This document shows, in pieces, positions 32,426 through 42,562 of a DNA stretch of 64,000 bases; the stretch's first letter is position 1; each line of letters begins with the position of its first letter. Source of the DNA: Bacillus sp. SA1-12 (lineage in GTDB: Bacteria; Bacillota; Bacilli; Bacillales; Bacillaceae); contig NZ_LATZ01000004.1 of the NCBI RefSeq assembly GCF_000981385.1, forward strand, positions 165,494 through 229,493, in the 5' to 3' direction. Under the pieces are notes generated by a model. It did no database searches. It was not told where the DNA came from and was given only the letters and a program-made list of their open reading frames with translations. A program made the position numbers and the translations under genes.

Positions 32426-33166
32426 TTAGTAAGAAATAGCTGCTTGAAGTGCCATCTCAATCATGTCATTAAAGGTTGTTTGGCGTTCTTCAGCAGTTGT
32501 TTCTTCACCTGTCATAATATGGTCACTTACCGTTAAGATGGATAGGGCATTTACACCATATTTTGCTGCAAGGGTGTATAATGCTGTTGTTTCCATTTCC
32601 ACAGCCATGACTCCGTAATCAGCTAATTTCTCTACAATTTCCATGCTATCACGATAAAATACATCAGCTGTTAAGACATTTCCAGCCCGTACAAACAGTC
32701 CTTTCTTGATGCCAGCATCATAGGCTTTTCTCACTAAATCAAAGTTTGCACACGGAGCAAAGTCAATCCCCGGAAAGGTAAGACGGTTTATATTGGAGTC
32801 GGTACAAGCGGTCATTGCCAAAATGACATCACGCACCTTCACATCCTTTTGAATAGCCCCGCATGTTCCAACGCGAATTAAATTTTTTACGCCATAATCT
32901 CGAATCAGTTCATTAACATAGATGGAAATCGAAGGAATCCCCATGCCGGTTCCTTGCACAGACACATGTTCCCCATTAAATGTTCCAGTAAATCCAAGCA
33001 TTCCCCTTACATTGTTGTAGCAACTAACATCTTCCAAAAAAGTCTCTGCAATATACTTTGCTCGTAACGGGTCACCAGGCAATAAGATATTTTCTGCAAT
33101 TTCACCTTGTTTTGCGTTAATATGTGTACTCATTTTTTTATCATTACAATTGGGTACCAATTGCAA
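32426..33166 (-). CDS. deoD: Purine-nucleoside phosphorylase DeoD
   Basis: A 246-residue trimeric-to-hexameric phosphorylase that splits purine (deoxy)ribonucleosides into base and ribose-1-phosphate. Family marks are [20 protein letters not shown], [36 protein letters not shown] and [17 protein letters not shown]. The perfect GGAGGTG site is placed seven bases before TTG 33166, which gives an eleven-residue N-terminal extension over the usual start; ATG 33133 begins at the family's usual N-terminus but has no site. It is 20 bases after pbuE, so purine salvage and base export are coupled. Confidence 0.93.
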   Translation of the reverse strand: MQLVPNCNDKKMSTHINAKQGEIAENILLPGDPLRAKYIAETFLEDVSCYNNVRGMLGFTGTFNGEHVSVQGTGMGIPSISIYVNELIRDYGVKNLIRVGTCGAIQKDVKVRDVILAMTACTDSNINRLTFPGIDFAPCANFDLVRKAYDAGIKKGLFVRAGNVLTADVFYRDSMEIVEKLADYGVMAVEMETTALYTLAAKYGVNALSILTVSDHIMTGEETTAEERQTTFNDMIEMALQAAISY

Positions 33167-33186
33167 TGAAATTCACCTCCATTTTA

Positions 33187-34359
33187 TTATTCTTGATTTC
33201 TAGCAAGGGTCAAAAAAGAATGACCTTGTTTAGCCATTGATATCCCTGCAGCTCCCAATGCAGCAATGATAAATAAACCGCCAATTTGAGGATTTAGAGC
33301 GGCAGATCCCCCCTCAATGACAATCCCCCCGACAAACGATCCGAAAGCAATGCCAAAATGCAGTGCTGAATTATTTAAGCTTTGCTGAATATCAGACGTT
33401 TCCGGAGCAGCCTCAATAAGATAGCTTTGCATTGCTGGTGTAATCGCCCAGCTTAACATACTCCAAATCATCATGACTACTAAAAATAACGGAAGAGCGA
33501 AAGTCGTATAAGGAATAGAAAAAATGGCAGCTCCAAAAACTATAATTACAAATAGAATAGTAGGCTTTGTACCAAACCTGTCAGCCAGTAATCCGCCAAA
33601 ACCACCGCCGGCTACTGCTGCAACCCCAAAGATTAAATACACAACACTAACCCAAGTTCCATCGAGTCCAACTTCCATTTTTAAAAATGGCGTTAAATAA
33701 CCATATAAGGTTAAATGTCCGGCCAAAAACAGAAAAGATGTTAGCTGGGCAAATAATACCCTTCGATTTTTCAATGTGCGTAGTTGCATTCTAATCGAAA
33801 TTGACGGTTTTGGTTCAATGGTATCCATATAGAAAGTCACACCGATGATCGACAGTAATGTTAAAACGAGAATCATGATAAACGGGGCACGCCAACCAAA
33901 AGCATTTCCTAACATTAATCCGATTGGAACACCTAACACAAGGGAAGCACTGACACCCATAAATACCACACCAATTGCACGCGCCCGGTATTTTTCTGCC
34001 ACAATGCTTGATGCAATTGTTACACATAATACGACAAGCAAAGACCCGCTTGCAGCTGAAATAATTCGTGCAATTAATAGCATGCTATAGGAAGGACTGA
34101 AGACTGCCAAGCCGTTCCCGATAAAAAAGATTAATAAAGCAAGCAATGTTAATCGCTTCCGCTCAACACCTGCTGTCATGGTCAATAAAATCGGCGCAGC
34201 CATCGCAAATACAAGCGAGAACACCGTGATGAGAAATCCTGCCTTTCCCAGACTTACATTTAAATCTGACGAAATTAAATCAAGGATTCCTCCGATTATC
34301 AATTCAACCATTCCAACTACAAACGAAACAATTGTTAATAAGTAAACACGTTTATCCAT
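33187..34359 (-). CDS. pbuE: Purine efflux MFS transporter, PbuE-like
   Basis: A 390-residue 12-helix transporter. It lines up well with B. subtilis PbuE (YdhL): VGMVELIIGGILDLISSDLN at helix 1, ERKRLTLLALLIFFIGNGLA, EKYRARAIGVVFMGVSASLV and AMQSYLIEAAPETSDIQQSL. PbuE exports hypoxanthine, adenine and related bases. In B. subtilis an adenine riboswitch controls the gene; I see no purine riboswitch here, but a perfect inverted repeat sits before the ribosome site. First gene of the operon with deoD. Confidence 0.85.
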   Translation of the reverse strand: MDKRVYLLTIVSFVVGMVELIIGGILDLISSDLNVSLGKAGFLITVFSLVFAMAAPILLTMTAGVERKRLTLLALLIFFIGNGLAVFSPSYSMLLIARIISAASGSLLVVLCVTIASSIVAEKYRARAIGVVFMGVSASLVLGVPIGLMLGNAFGWRAPFIMILVLTLLSIIGVTFYMDTIEPKPSISIRMQLRTLKNRRVLFAQLTSFLFLAGHLTLYGYLTPFLKMEVGLDGTWVSVVYLIFGVAAVAGGGFGGLLADRFGTKPTILFVIIVFGAAIFSIPYTTFALPLFLVVMMIWSMLSWAITPAMQSYLIEAAPETSDIQQSLNNSALHFGIAFGSFVGGIVIEGGSAALNPQIGGLFIIAALGAAGISMAKQGHSFLTLARNQE

Positions 34360-34376
34360 TATCTACGCTCCTTTAT

Positions 34377-34398
34377 GGTTACTACTAAGATAGTAACC
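34377..34398 (-). promoter_or_regulatory. Operator-like perfect inverted repeat before pbuE-deoD
   Basis: GGTTACTA, six bases, TAGTAACC: a perfect 8-6-8 inverted repeat, 18 bases upstream of the pbuE ATG and next to its AAAGGAG site. Position suits a repressor; I cannot name it. Confidence 0.55.
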
Positions 34399-34535
34399 TA
34401 AGAGAATAGAGTTAACAAGAGGAAATTTATAAAATAAAAACCACATGTTACTCGACTCCTCAAGACTAAAGCGGTGAAGACATTATTGGATCTGGAATAA
34501 TGCTTAGTCTAAATGGCTGCTGAAATAGATAAAGA

Positions 34536-34570
34536 GGTAATCGTTAACGTTTTTACCGTTAGCAATTACC
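34536..34570 (-). terminator. Hairpin after the NAGPA-domain gene
   Basis: GGTAAT-C-GTTAACG pairs with CGTTA-G-CAATTACC. On the minus strand it is followed by TCTTTATC. It ends the gene at 34669 and may also sit in the distant pbuE leader. Confidence 0.6.
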
Positions 34571-34668
34571 CCTTCTTATTTGTACTATTCATTCTAAAAG
34601 AGACTTTTTAGAAGACCGGTTTTCTTATTAAATAATTACCTGTATAACCAGATTTTTATCGTTTGAAC

Positions 34669-36273
34669 TTATTGCATTAAAAGTATGGCATCAGCAATCG
34701 GGCGTTCACCAGTTTGATCTGATGGTCTTGTAACTAATGTATCGTCAACGATCATGGATGTAGACCCGCCGCCATCAAGGTTGAGAGCATCCACTGCACC
34801 TAGTGATTTCATAATCCTTGCACTTTCTTCAAAATTCGCACCTACACTCCAGCCTGGGGCTCGTCCGTCAATTGTTACGAACAGCAGGTTGCCGTTTTCC
34901 TTAATTCCTGCAAGTGTCCTTGGGTTTCGACGTTCCCCGAATCGGTAATAAAACTCAGGATTCTCTTCCCAGTGAAATCCTTCCTCTACTGCGTTTATTG
35001 ATAGTTTACGATTTTCTAATAAACGTGGTCCTCCGTTAATAATTCCGGTTGTTTGTTTTAGCAATAAAGGTTTATCATCCGCAGTCATTTCACTTTTAAC
35101 CTGAATATTCATCCCTTCTTGTGCGTGTTCTCTCAACCACTGTGCTGCTTCTCCCGTCCCAGCAAGTACTGAACCTTTATTTGGAATTTCTCCGCCGCGA
35201 TTGTTGCGAAAATCAACAACATCACCAGACTCATTTAATACCACTTCGGCTCCTTCACCAGATTCCGTGTTCTCACCGAATGCAAAAGTATATTGAATCA
35301 ATTCACTATCATCTTTACAAGTATAATCATGTTTCGGCTTCTCAGTTGTCATATCTCCTCCTGTTCCGCCGCAGCCGCGAATCAATCCAGGCATACGATT
35401 AACACCATCAACTTCCCGATCAGCGCCGTCTGTTGAAGTAGCTTTAATGTAAGATGAAACTGAAGCGATGGACGCATCGCTTCCTGATGAAGGAAAAAGA
35501 AGACTCGAGCGGCCGTTGACCGCTTCACTAATAAGCTTTCCATTTATGACAGATATACCCGCAAGATCACCAGGTGTTCCATCATTGCTTCCTACTACAA
35601 AGTATCCTCCATTTATTCCAGCTAATGCGTGGTTTCTTTCAACCATTTCGGTTAACGTTTCTTTTCCTTGTACTTCATCATTAGCTAACGCAGGCACAAC
35701 TTTTCCTTTATATTTTTCCGGATCAACTTCAATCACATTAATCACCCATGGTCCTGTTGTCATCTTTCCATCCTCACCGGTAAAAACAACACGAAGGCCA
35801 GTATATCCATCATTAGACATTTCTTGCTGAAGAGCCTTTGCATCTTCCTCCAATTTGAAAGTTCCAACACGGACAAGAAATCCTAGCGGCCCCTTTTCTT
35901 TGTCATCCATCGCTCTTTCTGTTATCTTCTCAATACGAGTTTTATCATATCCATCACTTTCAAGTTTTTTTGCTAATGTTTTTGCTTGTTTATATGTGTC
36001 AACGAAATCAACATCCACTGTAAAAAAATCTTCATCTGATTGTTTTCCGCGTGTGATTTTAGTGTGAGTAACTCCAGGTGCTAAATTTTCAGCTGTTCTT
36101 TTTTCCTTTAAATTAGGTGCACCAAGCGGGAGCTCATCATTTATTATTTGCCTTATCGAATTTTCCTTGTTCTCAGCTTGAACCTGCAATATTTGGGCAT
36201 TATTTAAAAGCAGAACAGAAGCTAGACTGATCGATGCGATAGGTATCATAGCTTTTTTCATCGTTTTTCTCAC
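34669..36273 (-). CDS. Exported phosphodiester glycosidase (NAGPA) family protein with SPOR domain
   Basis: A 534-residue exported protein. A signal peptide (IPIASISLASVLLLNNAQIL ... VQA) is followed by a SPOR-like segment (FFTVDVDFVDTYKQAKTLAK; GFLVRVGTFKLEEDAKALQ, about 80-170), which in other proteins binds denuded peptidoglycan. The C-terminal part is the NAGPA domain: ALAGINGGYF, NRGGEIPNKGSVLAG, LFVTIDGRAPGWSVG and ALNLDGGGSTSMIV. The family includes human uncovering enzyme and bacterial glycan hydrolases. Start is GTG 36273 (AAGGAG eight bases before). Likely acts on a wall or exopolysaccharide phosphodiester; inference. Confidence 0.88.
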   Translation of the reverse strand: MRKTMKKAMIPIASISLASVLLLNNAQILQVQAENKENSIRQIINDELPLGAPNLKEKRTAENLAPGVTHTKITRGKQSDEDFFTVDVDFVDTYKQAKTLAKKLESDGYDKTRIEKITERAMDDKEKGPLGFLVRVGTFKLEEDAKALQQEMSNDGYTGLRVVFTGEDGKMTTGPWVINVIEVDPEKYKGKVVPALANDEVQGKETLTEMVERNHALAGINGGYFVVGSNDGTPGDLAGISVINGKLISEAVNGRSSLLFPSSGSDASIASVSSYIKATSTDGADREVDGVNRMPGLIRGCGGTGGDMTTEKPKHDYTCKDDSELIQYTFAFGENTESGEGAEVVLNESGDVVDFRNNRGGEIPNKGSVLAGTGEAAQWLREHAQEGMNIQVKSEMTADDKPLLLKQTTGIINGGPRLLENRKLSINAVEEGFHWEENPEFYYRFGERRNPRTLAGIKENGNLLFVTIDGRAPGWSVGANFEESARIMKSLGAVDALNLDGGGSTSMIVDDTLVTRPSDQTGERPIADAILLMQ

Positions 36274-36282
36274 TATTCCCAC

Positions 36283-36520
36283 TCCTTAAGTTAATCGACT
36301 ACTATAAAACCAATTTTGGCAGCAAAATAATCCAAGCCATGTTTTTGTCATTCTTCTCACTGATATGAACTTTAAAATAAGCACGGACATTAAGAAGCTC
36401 TTACATTGAAACAATTGATTTTTATTATAAAAACAAGATATTAAGCAGATGTTAATGTTTCATTGCAACAGCATTAGAGTTTATGAAGCTTTTGTAAAGT
36501 TTCCACAAATTCAAAAAAGC
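36283..36520. other. AT-rich spacer
   Basis: About 240 bases between the NAGPA-type gene and the AraC terminator hold promoter-like AT runs and no convincing gene or repeat. Confidence 0.4.
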
Positions 36521-36568
36521 CAATCGTTTAAAGCCCTTAAAAATATTCTCAAGGGCTTTAAACGATTG
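36521..36568 (-). terminator. Terminator of the AraC gene with an 18-base perfect stem
   Basis: CAATCGTTTAAAGCCCTT/AAGGGCTTTAAACGATTG with a 12-base loop; the minus strand then reads GCTTTTTTG. Unusually long for a terminator. Confidence 0.8.
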
Positions 36569-36633
36569 ATCCACTATGATCTTGATTCCCCCATATTTCC
36601 ACGGGGTAACTTTTTTTATATCCTTACTATTTA

Positions 36634-37530
36634 TTAATCATCCATTTTAGCTTTTTTATAGGCCAACGGCGTCATATTTATCGACTTTCGAAATTTATCA
36701 ATAAAATAGCTTGTGCTATTAAATCCTACTTGATAAGCCACTTCCGTCACATTCGATTCTGTTTGTTGCAATAAACGTAAGCTTTTTTGAATTCGATAAT
36801 CTGTTACATACTTTAATGGGGTAGTGTTTAACATTCTCTTGAAATACCGGCAGCATTCAGAGCGGCTCAATTGGCCTGCTTTTGCAATATCGTCCAGCAA
36901 AATTTTCTCGGCATAATGGAAATGGATCCAATTTAACATTTCCTTCATCCGGCTATTTTTCACCATCTCTGTTTCATCGAATTCTAATTGAAAACCGCTT
37001 ATAATCAAGCTTTTCCAAATTAAGGATAGCTGAATGGTGATGTCGATTTCATAGTATGATGATTTTTGCTGAATCCAATGATTGATTTTGATCATAGCAT
37101 CTAAAATGTTTTTCCCCCAAGGTTCAGCGGAATCTATGTATAAGTAAGATAAATTAGTCGCTTGAATATAGGGATATACATAGGTTGCATAGAGTTCTTG
37201 TGGTAAAACGAAATGAGGAGAAATATTCAAGCAAAGATAGATACACCCGGATTGATTTTTATCCTCTGTCATGTGGAGACAGCCGCTATTTATAAATAGA
37301 CCATTACCTTCTCGGACCTCCACTTTTTCTTTATTTATTTGAAAGATGGCTTCCCCTTTTATAATGTAGACAAATTGTATTTCTTCATGCCAATGAAGAG
37401 GTATATAACCATGTATATTTTCATTAATCGTTGTTTCATAACAGGCGATCGGTAACGAAACTGTTCGATGCTCAGTAAGCTCTTTTAGCTGTTGATCAAT
37501 CACGAAATTCTTTATCTGCAAACCCAACAC
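36634..37530 (-). CDS. AraC family regulator
   Basis: A 298-residue regulator. The N-terminal cupin holds [20 protein letters not shown] and [14 protein letters not shown]; the C-terminal domain has the two HTHs of AraC ([40 protein letters not shown]). Its start region lies about 100 bases from the divergent EamA transporter gene, which it probably controls. The cupin His residues suggest a small ligand. No obvious ribosome site distinguishes among possible starts. Confidence 0.9.
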   Translation of the reverse strand: MLGLQIKNFVIDQQLKELTEHRTVSLPIACYETTINENIHGYIPLHWHEEIQFVYIIKGEAIFQINKEKVEVREGNGLFINSGCLHMTEDKNQSGCIYLCLNISPHFVLPQELYATYVYPYIQATNLSYLYIDSAEPWGKNILDAMIKINHWIQQKSSYYEIDITIQLSLIWKSLIISGFQLEFDETEMVKNSRMKEMLNWIHFHYAEKILLDDIAKAGQLSRSECCRYFKRMLNTTPLKYVTDYRIQKSLRLLQQTESNVTEVAYQVGFNSTSYFIDKFRKSINMTPLAYKKAKMDD

Positions 37531-37629
37531 CTCAATATATTGATATTTTTTCGTTCAATACGAGTAGAAAAAACCAAACTTTCCCCTTATGATAACAATA
37601 TTATTATATTTAAAGGTGGAGAAACAATC

Positions 37630-38580
37630 ATGAGTAAACCTGCTAAAAGAACAGGATTGTTCCTTGTGATAACAGGAGCGGTATTTTGGGGAGTTGGAGG
37701 AACAGTTGCACAAAAGCTTTTTCAATACGCAATCGATGTAAATTGGCTTGTTACGGTACGATTGCTTATAGCTGGTTTATTACTGCTATTTGTTCAATTT
37801 ATTGGAAAAGACCGTTCTCAAATTGTTGGTGTGTGGAAAAATAAAAAGTCAGCATTTCAACTGATCATCTTTGGTCTAGTTGGTATGCTTGCTGTTCAAT
37901 ATACCTACATGTCATCGATACATTATGGTAATGCAGCTGTTGCTACATTATTGCAATATTTAGCACCTGTTATGATTATCATTTATCTCATTTTACGTAA
38001 GCAAACGGTTTTAACTGTAAGTGATGGGGTCACGATTTCACTTGCTTTAGTTGGCTGCTTTTTCCTGTTAACAAACGGCTCAATCACACAATTATCTGTG
38101 TCTTCACCAGCGATTATTTGGGGGATTTTATCAGGAGCGGCGTTAGCATTTTATACGTTATATGCCGTTCCTCTGCTGAAGGAGTACGATTCGCTTGTCA
38201 TTGTTGGCTGGGCGATGGTCATCGGCGGTTTAGCCTTAAGCTTTATGCACCCTCCTTGGCAGGTGGATGTTTCAAGCTTTAAGTTGGAAACCTCCTTCTA
38301 TTTACTTTTCGTGATCATCTTTGGTACGATGTTGGCCTTTTGGTTTTATATCGAAAGCTTACAAAGTCTTTCGCCTAAAGAAACAAGTCTTTTCAGCAGT
38401 CTAGAGCCTTTAGCTGCGGTTTTAACAACCGTCATTTGGTTAAAGGAATCGTTTGGAATTTTTCAATGGGTTGGTACAGCCTGTATTATCACGATGATTT
38501 TATTATTAGCGTTAAATAAAAAATCCTCCTCTAAAACTAGTAAAACAACAAAAACTGAAACACCCCTCAGAGTTAGTTGA
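37630..38580 (+). CDS. EamA/DMT family transporter
   Basis: A 316-residue, ten-helix drug/metabolite transporter made of two EamA repeats (helices 1-5 from [20 protein letters not shown]; repeat 2 from [20 protein letters not shown]). The second repeat ends with [20 protein letters not shown], the EamA signature. Such proteins export amino acids or other metabolites. The ATG at 37630 follows AAAGGTGGAG; the frame runs further upstream without a site. Divergent AraC gene is the likely regulator. A terminator overlaps the stop. Confidence 0.9.
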   Translation: MSKPAKRTGLFLVITGAVFWGVGGTVAQKLFQYAIDVNWLVTVRLLIAGLLLLFVQFIGKDRSQIVGVWKNKKSAFQLIIFGLVGMLAVQYTYMSSIHYGNAAVATLLQYLAPVMIIIYLILRKQTVLTVSDGVTISLALVGCFFLLTNGSITQLSVSSPAIIWGILSGAALAFYTLYAVPLLKEYDSLVIVGWAMVIGGLALSFMHPPWQVDVSSFKLETSFYLLFVIIFGTMLAFWFYIESLQSLSPKETSLFSSLEPLAAVLTTVIWLKESFGIFQWVGTACIITMILLLALNKKSSSKTSKTTKTETPLRVS

Positions 38581-38592
38581 GGGGTGTTTTAT
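38560..38592 (+). terminator. Terminator overlapping the EamA stop codon
   Basis: ACACCCCTCA/TGAGGGGTGT, a perfect ten-base stem, then TTTTAT; the TGA stop is inside the right arm. Confidence 0.88.
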
Positions 38593-38633
38593 AGAGGGAC
38601 AAAATAGGAAAGCTTTTTACCTATCACTGCAAT

Positions 38634-39383
38634 CTACCAGTTTTCTTCAATCCACAATTCATAGTCGATCGCTTCTTCTTTACTGAGTTTCTCACCATTC
38701 AGGTAAACATCACCCCATTCATAGAGCTGTTTATCAAAAAATACATGAAAGAGTATGCGTACATCTTCATCTTCCGTATAGTCATAGCCTTTGAATTCTA
38801 CCACATGGTAGCGATCCTCTTCCTTCACATAATTCCACCTATAATCTTCCGTAAATACTTCAAGTGTAATCGCATCGTCACTGTAGCGGACGATATCTTT
38901 AATATTTGTTTTAGTTGGTACATAAGCAAGAGCAAAGTCCGTTAGGAGAAAGAAGAAAAGGCTAAAGGCCATGAGTCCGAACATGATCCCAAGATGTGCT
39001 CCGCCTTTCGTTTTTATATAAGGTTCTTGCTGAGAATCAGGTCGTTCTTGTGCTTCATTTAATATCTTAACAGTGTGCAAATTATACCAGCGATTTCCGT
39101 ACCAGCCTGTAATGATTCCTACAAGCGGATAAAAGCTATACAGCAGCCATTCGGGCATATCTACAAAATAGATAGGAATGGTCAAAATCAGCTCAATTCC
39201 GAGAAAAATAAAAAATAACTTATACATTTTCCGATAGGCCAGCCAGAAGATGGTAAAGAAAAATGCAGCCCAATTCCACGTGTTATGCTTTCCAGGATCA
39301 CTTACCGACCCCCATTTTAGATGATAATAAGATGTGTTTTTTTGCACGACCTTTAATAGTTCTTTTAAGCGGGATTCTTCCAT
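38634..39383 (-). CDS. DUF2628 domain membrane protein
   Basis: A 249-residue protein. The N-terminal part fits DUF2628 (NWAAFFFTIFWLAYRKMYKL, with the paired membrane helices after it and WYGNRWYNLH); a further helix at about 135-158 is followed by an acidic, beta-rich C-terminal domain of about 90 residues (TLEVFTEDYRWNYVKEEDRY). The fused C-terminal domain is not one I recognise. Start is ATG 39383 behind AGAGGAG. Function unknown. Confidence 0.75.
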   Translation of the reverse strand: MEESRLKELLKVVQKNTSYYHLKWGSVSDPGKHNTWNWAAFFFTIFWLAYRKMYKLFFIFLGIELILTIPIYFVDMPEWLLYSFYPLVGIITGWYGNRWYNLHTVKILNEAQERPDSQQEPYIKTKGGAHLGIMFGLMAFSLFFFLLTDFALAYVPTKTNIKDIVRYSDDAITLEVFTEDYRWNYVKEEDRYHVVEFKGYDYTEDEDVRILFHVFFDKQLYEWGDVYLNGEKLSKEEAIDYELWIEENW

Positions 39384-39818
39384 GTGGGTCTCCTCTTTGT
39401 TCAAAGTAAATTTAATAGATTAAAAATACTTCAGGATACGTAAAAGTACAAGCATTATCTCAATCATCAGAAGTAAAATTTCTTATTTTGGACAGCTTCT
39501 ATAAAGAAGCATTCCCGCTTTCTTATTCAGCTTCTTTTCTGTTTCCAATGATAGATAAGAACGGCCAAAAAGTTTGCACCTAAGAATAATAGATTTCCCT
39601 GTGCATTAAAGTGTAATTATTGCGTTTCAAACCCATTTTTACATCATATTCATCCATGGTTATACCTAATTCCTTTCGTTTCATATCATCTTGGTTTAAT
39701 AGTTATTAAAAATGGATTATAGACGCTACAATTGGAAGATCCTCAAAACAACATTGGTTTCTTCCTTAGGGACAATGTTAGGTTACTCCTTGGACAAATG
39801 TAACCTCATTCTGTATTC
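39384..39818. other. Spacer with a broken small ORF
   Basis: About 435 bases. It contains a short hairpin (GCTTC/GAAGC near 39495-39510) and the possible split small gene listed separately; the rest looks non-coding. Confidence 0.35.
39527..39684 (-). pseudogene. Possible split small membrane protein gene
   Basis: From ATG 39684 one frame reads MKRKELGITMDEYDVKMGLK and on to a TAG at 39580. The overlapping frame then reads NAQGNLLFLGANFLAVLIYH and ends WKQKRS at a TGA (39527). A basic start, membrane helix and basic tail would make a sensible 50-residue protein if one base were changed. Weak: no family and a poor ribosome site. Confidence 0.28.
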
Positions 39819-40763
39819 TTAAAATAATTCCTCAAAAAATCTTTGTCTTCCTATGTGATCAAGGTAATCAATCTTTCTTTTTTCATAAAAATCCTCGGAG
39901 TCTCCTCTTTCAAAAAACCAAACACAATCTATAAAAATACTTAATTTATACACATCAAATAAATGTTTTTTTTCAACTGTTTCTAACGGTCTGTGTTTTA
40001 CGTATTCTAAGACAATTTTCCTCGCTTCGTTAAAGTTAATGAACTCATTTTGATCATAACGCCAAGCCCAAGATTCTAATAAACCAACTAAATCAAACAG
40101 CAGATATGTATAGTTGGCATCATCAAAATCCAACAATGCACTAAATTCACCATTGTTGAACAAAACATTAGAGAAGTGAAAATCCGCATGACAAATCCCT
40201 TTCGGTAATGATTGAGGCAGATTTAATTCATTCAAGCCATTCTTTAGCCAACTGAATTTCTTTTTTGAATGTAAGTTATTTATGCGCTCTGATGCCTTTT
40301 GGGCTTGTTCCTTGCAAAATTCAACATTATAATTCCAGCGACTCTCTTTATATATAGGTTGATAATCTTTCGTAATCGTATGTAATTCTGCAGCCATTTG
40401 AATGAGCTGTTTCTTTTGTATCTCGTTCGGCTCTTGAACGTGATGTCCCTCCATATAGTCAAATACAGCATAAGGTTTTGAGTTATAACTATTTACAAAT
40501 TTTCCATTCTTATTTTCTATTGGTTTTGGACAGGGATAATTGTGATTCTTTAAAAACCTAAGTAATTCAGTTTCAAATAAAACCGAATTCTCAGTGCGGT
40601 TTTCATAATACCTGAAAACAAACTGACCATTCGTTGTTTGAATTCTAATGTTCGTTTGAACATTTCCGTTTTTAAAAGGTTCGGAGTCTATGTATTTACC
40701 AAGGTTATAATTTGTCATTATCTTTGCTAATTCATGTTCTGAAAATTCTGTTTTTGCAGCCAT
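39819..40763 (-). CDS. Aminoglycoside phosphotransferase/choline kinase-fold kinase
   Basis: A 314-residue kinase of the APH/homoserine-kinase-II superfamily. The N-lobe has TTNGQFVFRYYENRTENSVL; the catalytic loop is GICHADFHFSNVLF (Brenner-type motif with the catalytic Asp) and the metal-binding Asp is in FSALLDFDDANY. These enzymes phosphorylate small hydroxyl compounds; only some confer antibiotic resistance. The ATG follows AAAGGGG. The adjacent gene is an ABC-F resistance protein, but they are 300 bases apart, and a drug substrate cannot be assumed. Confidence 0.82.
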   Translation of the reverse strand: MAAKTEFSEHELAKIMTNYNLGKYIDSEPFKNGNVQTNIRIQTTNGQFVFRYYENRTENSVLFETELLRFLKNHNYPCPKPIENKNGKFVNSYNSKPYAVFDYMEGHHVQEPNEIQKKQLIQMAAELHTITKDYQPIYKESRWNYNVEFCKEQAQKASERINNLHSKKKFSWLKNGLNELNLPQSLPKGICHADFHFSNVLFNNGEFSALLDFDDANYTYLLFDLVGLLESWAWRYDQNEFINFNEARKIVLEYVKHRPLETVEKKHLFDVYKLSIFIDCVWFFERGDSEDFYEKRKIDYLDHIGRQRFFEELF

Positions 40764-41068
40764 GTATGATTCCCCTTTATTATATTATTTACTTGGTAAG
40801 CGGCCATGTAACGGATGGTGATCAATTTGAGAAAAACATTAAAGAATGTTTACTAATATTAAGCCATGAAACATTTTGGCAATATAAATTGGCCTCATTC
40901 GTTGACTGTTATCTTCTTAAGATAATACAAGATATCCTACTTTCCCTCAAAAATTCAAGCCCTTACATACATATAATTTGACCGTGTTAAGCAACGTTTT
41001 TTAGGGGGTAGATCCTTTAACTCCATTTAAAACTAAAAAGAAGCAGAGTCCTTCTGCTTCCTGTCACA
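40764..41068. other. Spacer with a coding-like remnant
   Basis: On the plus strand a frame ending at TGA 40981 reads YLVSGHVTDGDQFEKNIKEC and continues with protein-like composition, but it has no start of its own and overlaps the kinase gene upstream. It may be the 3' remnant of a lost gene. Otherwise empty. Confidence 0.3.
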
Positions 41069-42532
41069 TTATTTTATTACAATTAATTTTTGATTTTCTA
41101 TTGAATATACACAATCAGCGACTCTTTCAATAAATGTACGATCATGTGATACGAGAAGGACAGTTCCTTCATATGCCTTCAAAAAGCGTTCCAATGCCTC
41201 AATACAAAAAACATCTAAAAAATTGGTTGGCTCATCTAAAATCAGGACATTATATCTCCCTAAAAATAGTTGGCACAATATCAAACGAACCGCTTCTCCA
41301 CCACTTAACTCCCGGACATTTTTCTTAACATCATTTCCAATAAAATTCATTGCATGAAGAGCTGCACGAATTTTACTTTCATCATAGTCACTTCTTTCTT
41401 TTATATAGGCCAATACACTTTCATCTTTTTCAAATTGATAACTCATTTGTTCATAACATCCAATTACCGCTTTCGGAGAAATGATCATCCCCTCACCCTT
41501 TTGATAAATGTGCCGGAGTAAGGTTGTTTTTCCTGAACCATTCTTTCCTTTAATAGCAATAGTATTTCCCAATGGAAATTGGAAGGTTGTTTCCTTTAGG
41601 AGAAGGTTATTTCCTCGCTTTAGTGTCAGACGATCTGCCATAATTGGAAACTTATTATGCACCTGAAGAGCGATTGGCTGATGAAACCTAAGTGTTTGTT
41701 CAACTTTCGCGGCCTCAACTGCTTCAAGCTGGTTCACTCGTTGCTCAATCGACTTCGCTGCACGCTGAACAGCTTTTTGGCTCGTATCCTTTGATTTTGT
41801 CATAAACATTTTATTCGCTTTTGCTTTCGTTTCCTTCTTTGAAATATGGCCATTAGCTTGAGTTATTTTTTCTGCCTTTTTCATTTTTTCCTCTGCAGCC
41901 CTTAACAAACGTGTTTTTTCTTTTAAATAGTTTTCATGCTGCTGTTGCTGCTGTCTTCTCTGGAGCTCTTTTTGCGCTGCATAATCTGAATAATTTCCTG
42001 TGTATTCAGTTACACATCCATCTTCGATCTCCCAAATTTTCGAGACGAGTTTATCCAGGATATAACGGTCATGACTGACAAGCACGAGCGCTCCGTAATA
42101 ATAGGCCAATTCATCGATAAAAAAGCGTGTCCCCTCTTCATCAAGATGTGTTGTAGGCTCATCAATCAATAGACCTTCATGATAATTTGAAAAGATCTGT
42201 GCTAACTTCAGCCTTGTTTGTTCACCGCCGCTAAAGTTTTCAATCTTGGTTTGTGGAATAGCTAACTTTCCAACTAGCTCAAAATCTACGTCTCTTTCAA
42301 CAGGTGATTCCACCTGATCAAAATAAGCAAAATCCACAAATTGTTTGACATGACCCTTATCAGGCTTAATTTGTCCGTTCATAAGTTTCAATAACGTACT
42401 CTTGCCAGCTCCGTTCTTACCAACAATTCCAATCCGGTCAAACTGATGGACGGCCAGCCGGGGAATAGTTAACACTATACGATCTAAAAATGAGAGTTCT
42501 ATCTTTTCTAATTCAAGACATATTTTTTCCAT
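41069..42532 (-). CDS. ABC-F type ribosomal protection protein (Msr-like)
   Basis: A 487-residue cytosolic twin-ATPase, without membrane segments. Domain 1 has Walker A GKNGAGKST (38-46), signature FSGGEQ (100-105) and Walker B LLIDEPTTHLD. Domain 2 has GKNGSGKTT, LSGGEAVRL and VLILDEPTNFLD. Between them a charged coiled-coil linker (about 185-280) forms the antibiotic-resistance tip. Length and layout match the Msr/Lsa/Vga group, which enters the ribosomal E site and dislodges macrolides, lincosamides or related drugs. The gene follows a 420-base leader with an ErmDL-like peptide, so macrolide induction is very likely. Spectrum unknown. Confidence 0.88.
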   Translation of the reverse strand: MEKICLELEKIELSFLDRIVLTIPRLAVHQFDRIGIVGKNGAGKSTLLKLMNGQIKPDKGHVKQFVDFAYFDQVESPVERDVDFELVGKLAIPQTKIENFSGGEQTRLKLAQIFSNYHEGLLIDEPTTHLDEEGTRFFIDELAYYYGALVLVSHDRYILDKLVSKIWEIEDGCVTEYTGNYSDYAAQKELQRRQQQQQHENYLKEKTRLLRAAEEKMKKAEKITQANGHISKKETKAKANKMFMTKSKDTSQKAVQRAAKSIEQRVNQLEAVEAAKVEQTLRFHQPIALQVHNKFPIMADRLTLKRGNNLLLKETTFQFPLGNTIAIKGKNGSGKTTLLRHIYQKGEGMIISPKAVIGCYEQMSYQFEKDESVLAYIKERSDYDESKIRAALHAMNFIGNDVKKNVRELSGGEAVRLILCQLFLGRYNVLILDEPTNFLDVFCIEALERFLKAYEGTVLLVSHDRTFIERVADCVYSIENQKLIVIK

Positions 42533-42562
42533 TATTCATTACCTCGCTTTGTTAAAATAAAA

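Noticed and set aside
34360..34668. Purine riboswitch expected before pbuE
   Set aside because: I looked for the conserved three-way-junction words on the minus strand and did not find them; only the inverted repeat and a hairpin are present.
35468..36067. Plus-strand open frames inside the NAGPA-domain gene
   Set aside because: They are complement shadows of a gene with a signal peptide and recognisable domains.
40712..40981. An 89-residue plus-strand frame overlapping the kinase gene start
   Set aside because: It overlaps a well-supported gene on the other strand and has no ribosome site; only its distal part looks protein-like, so I list it as a spacer remnant.
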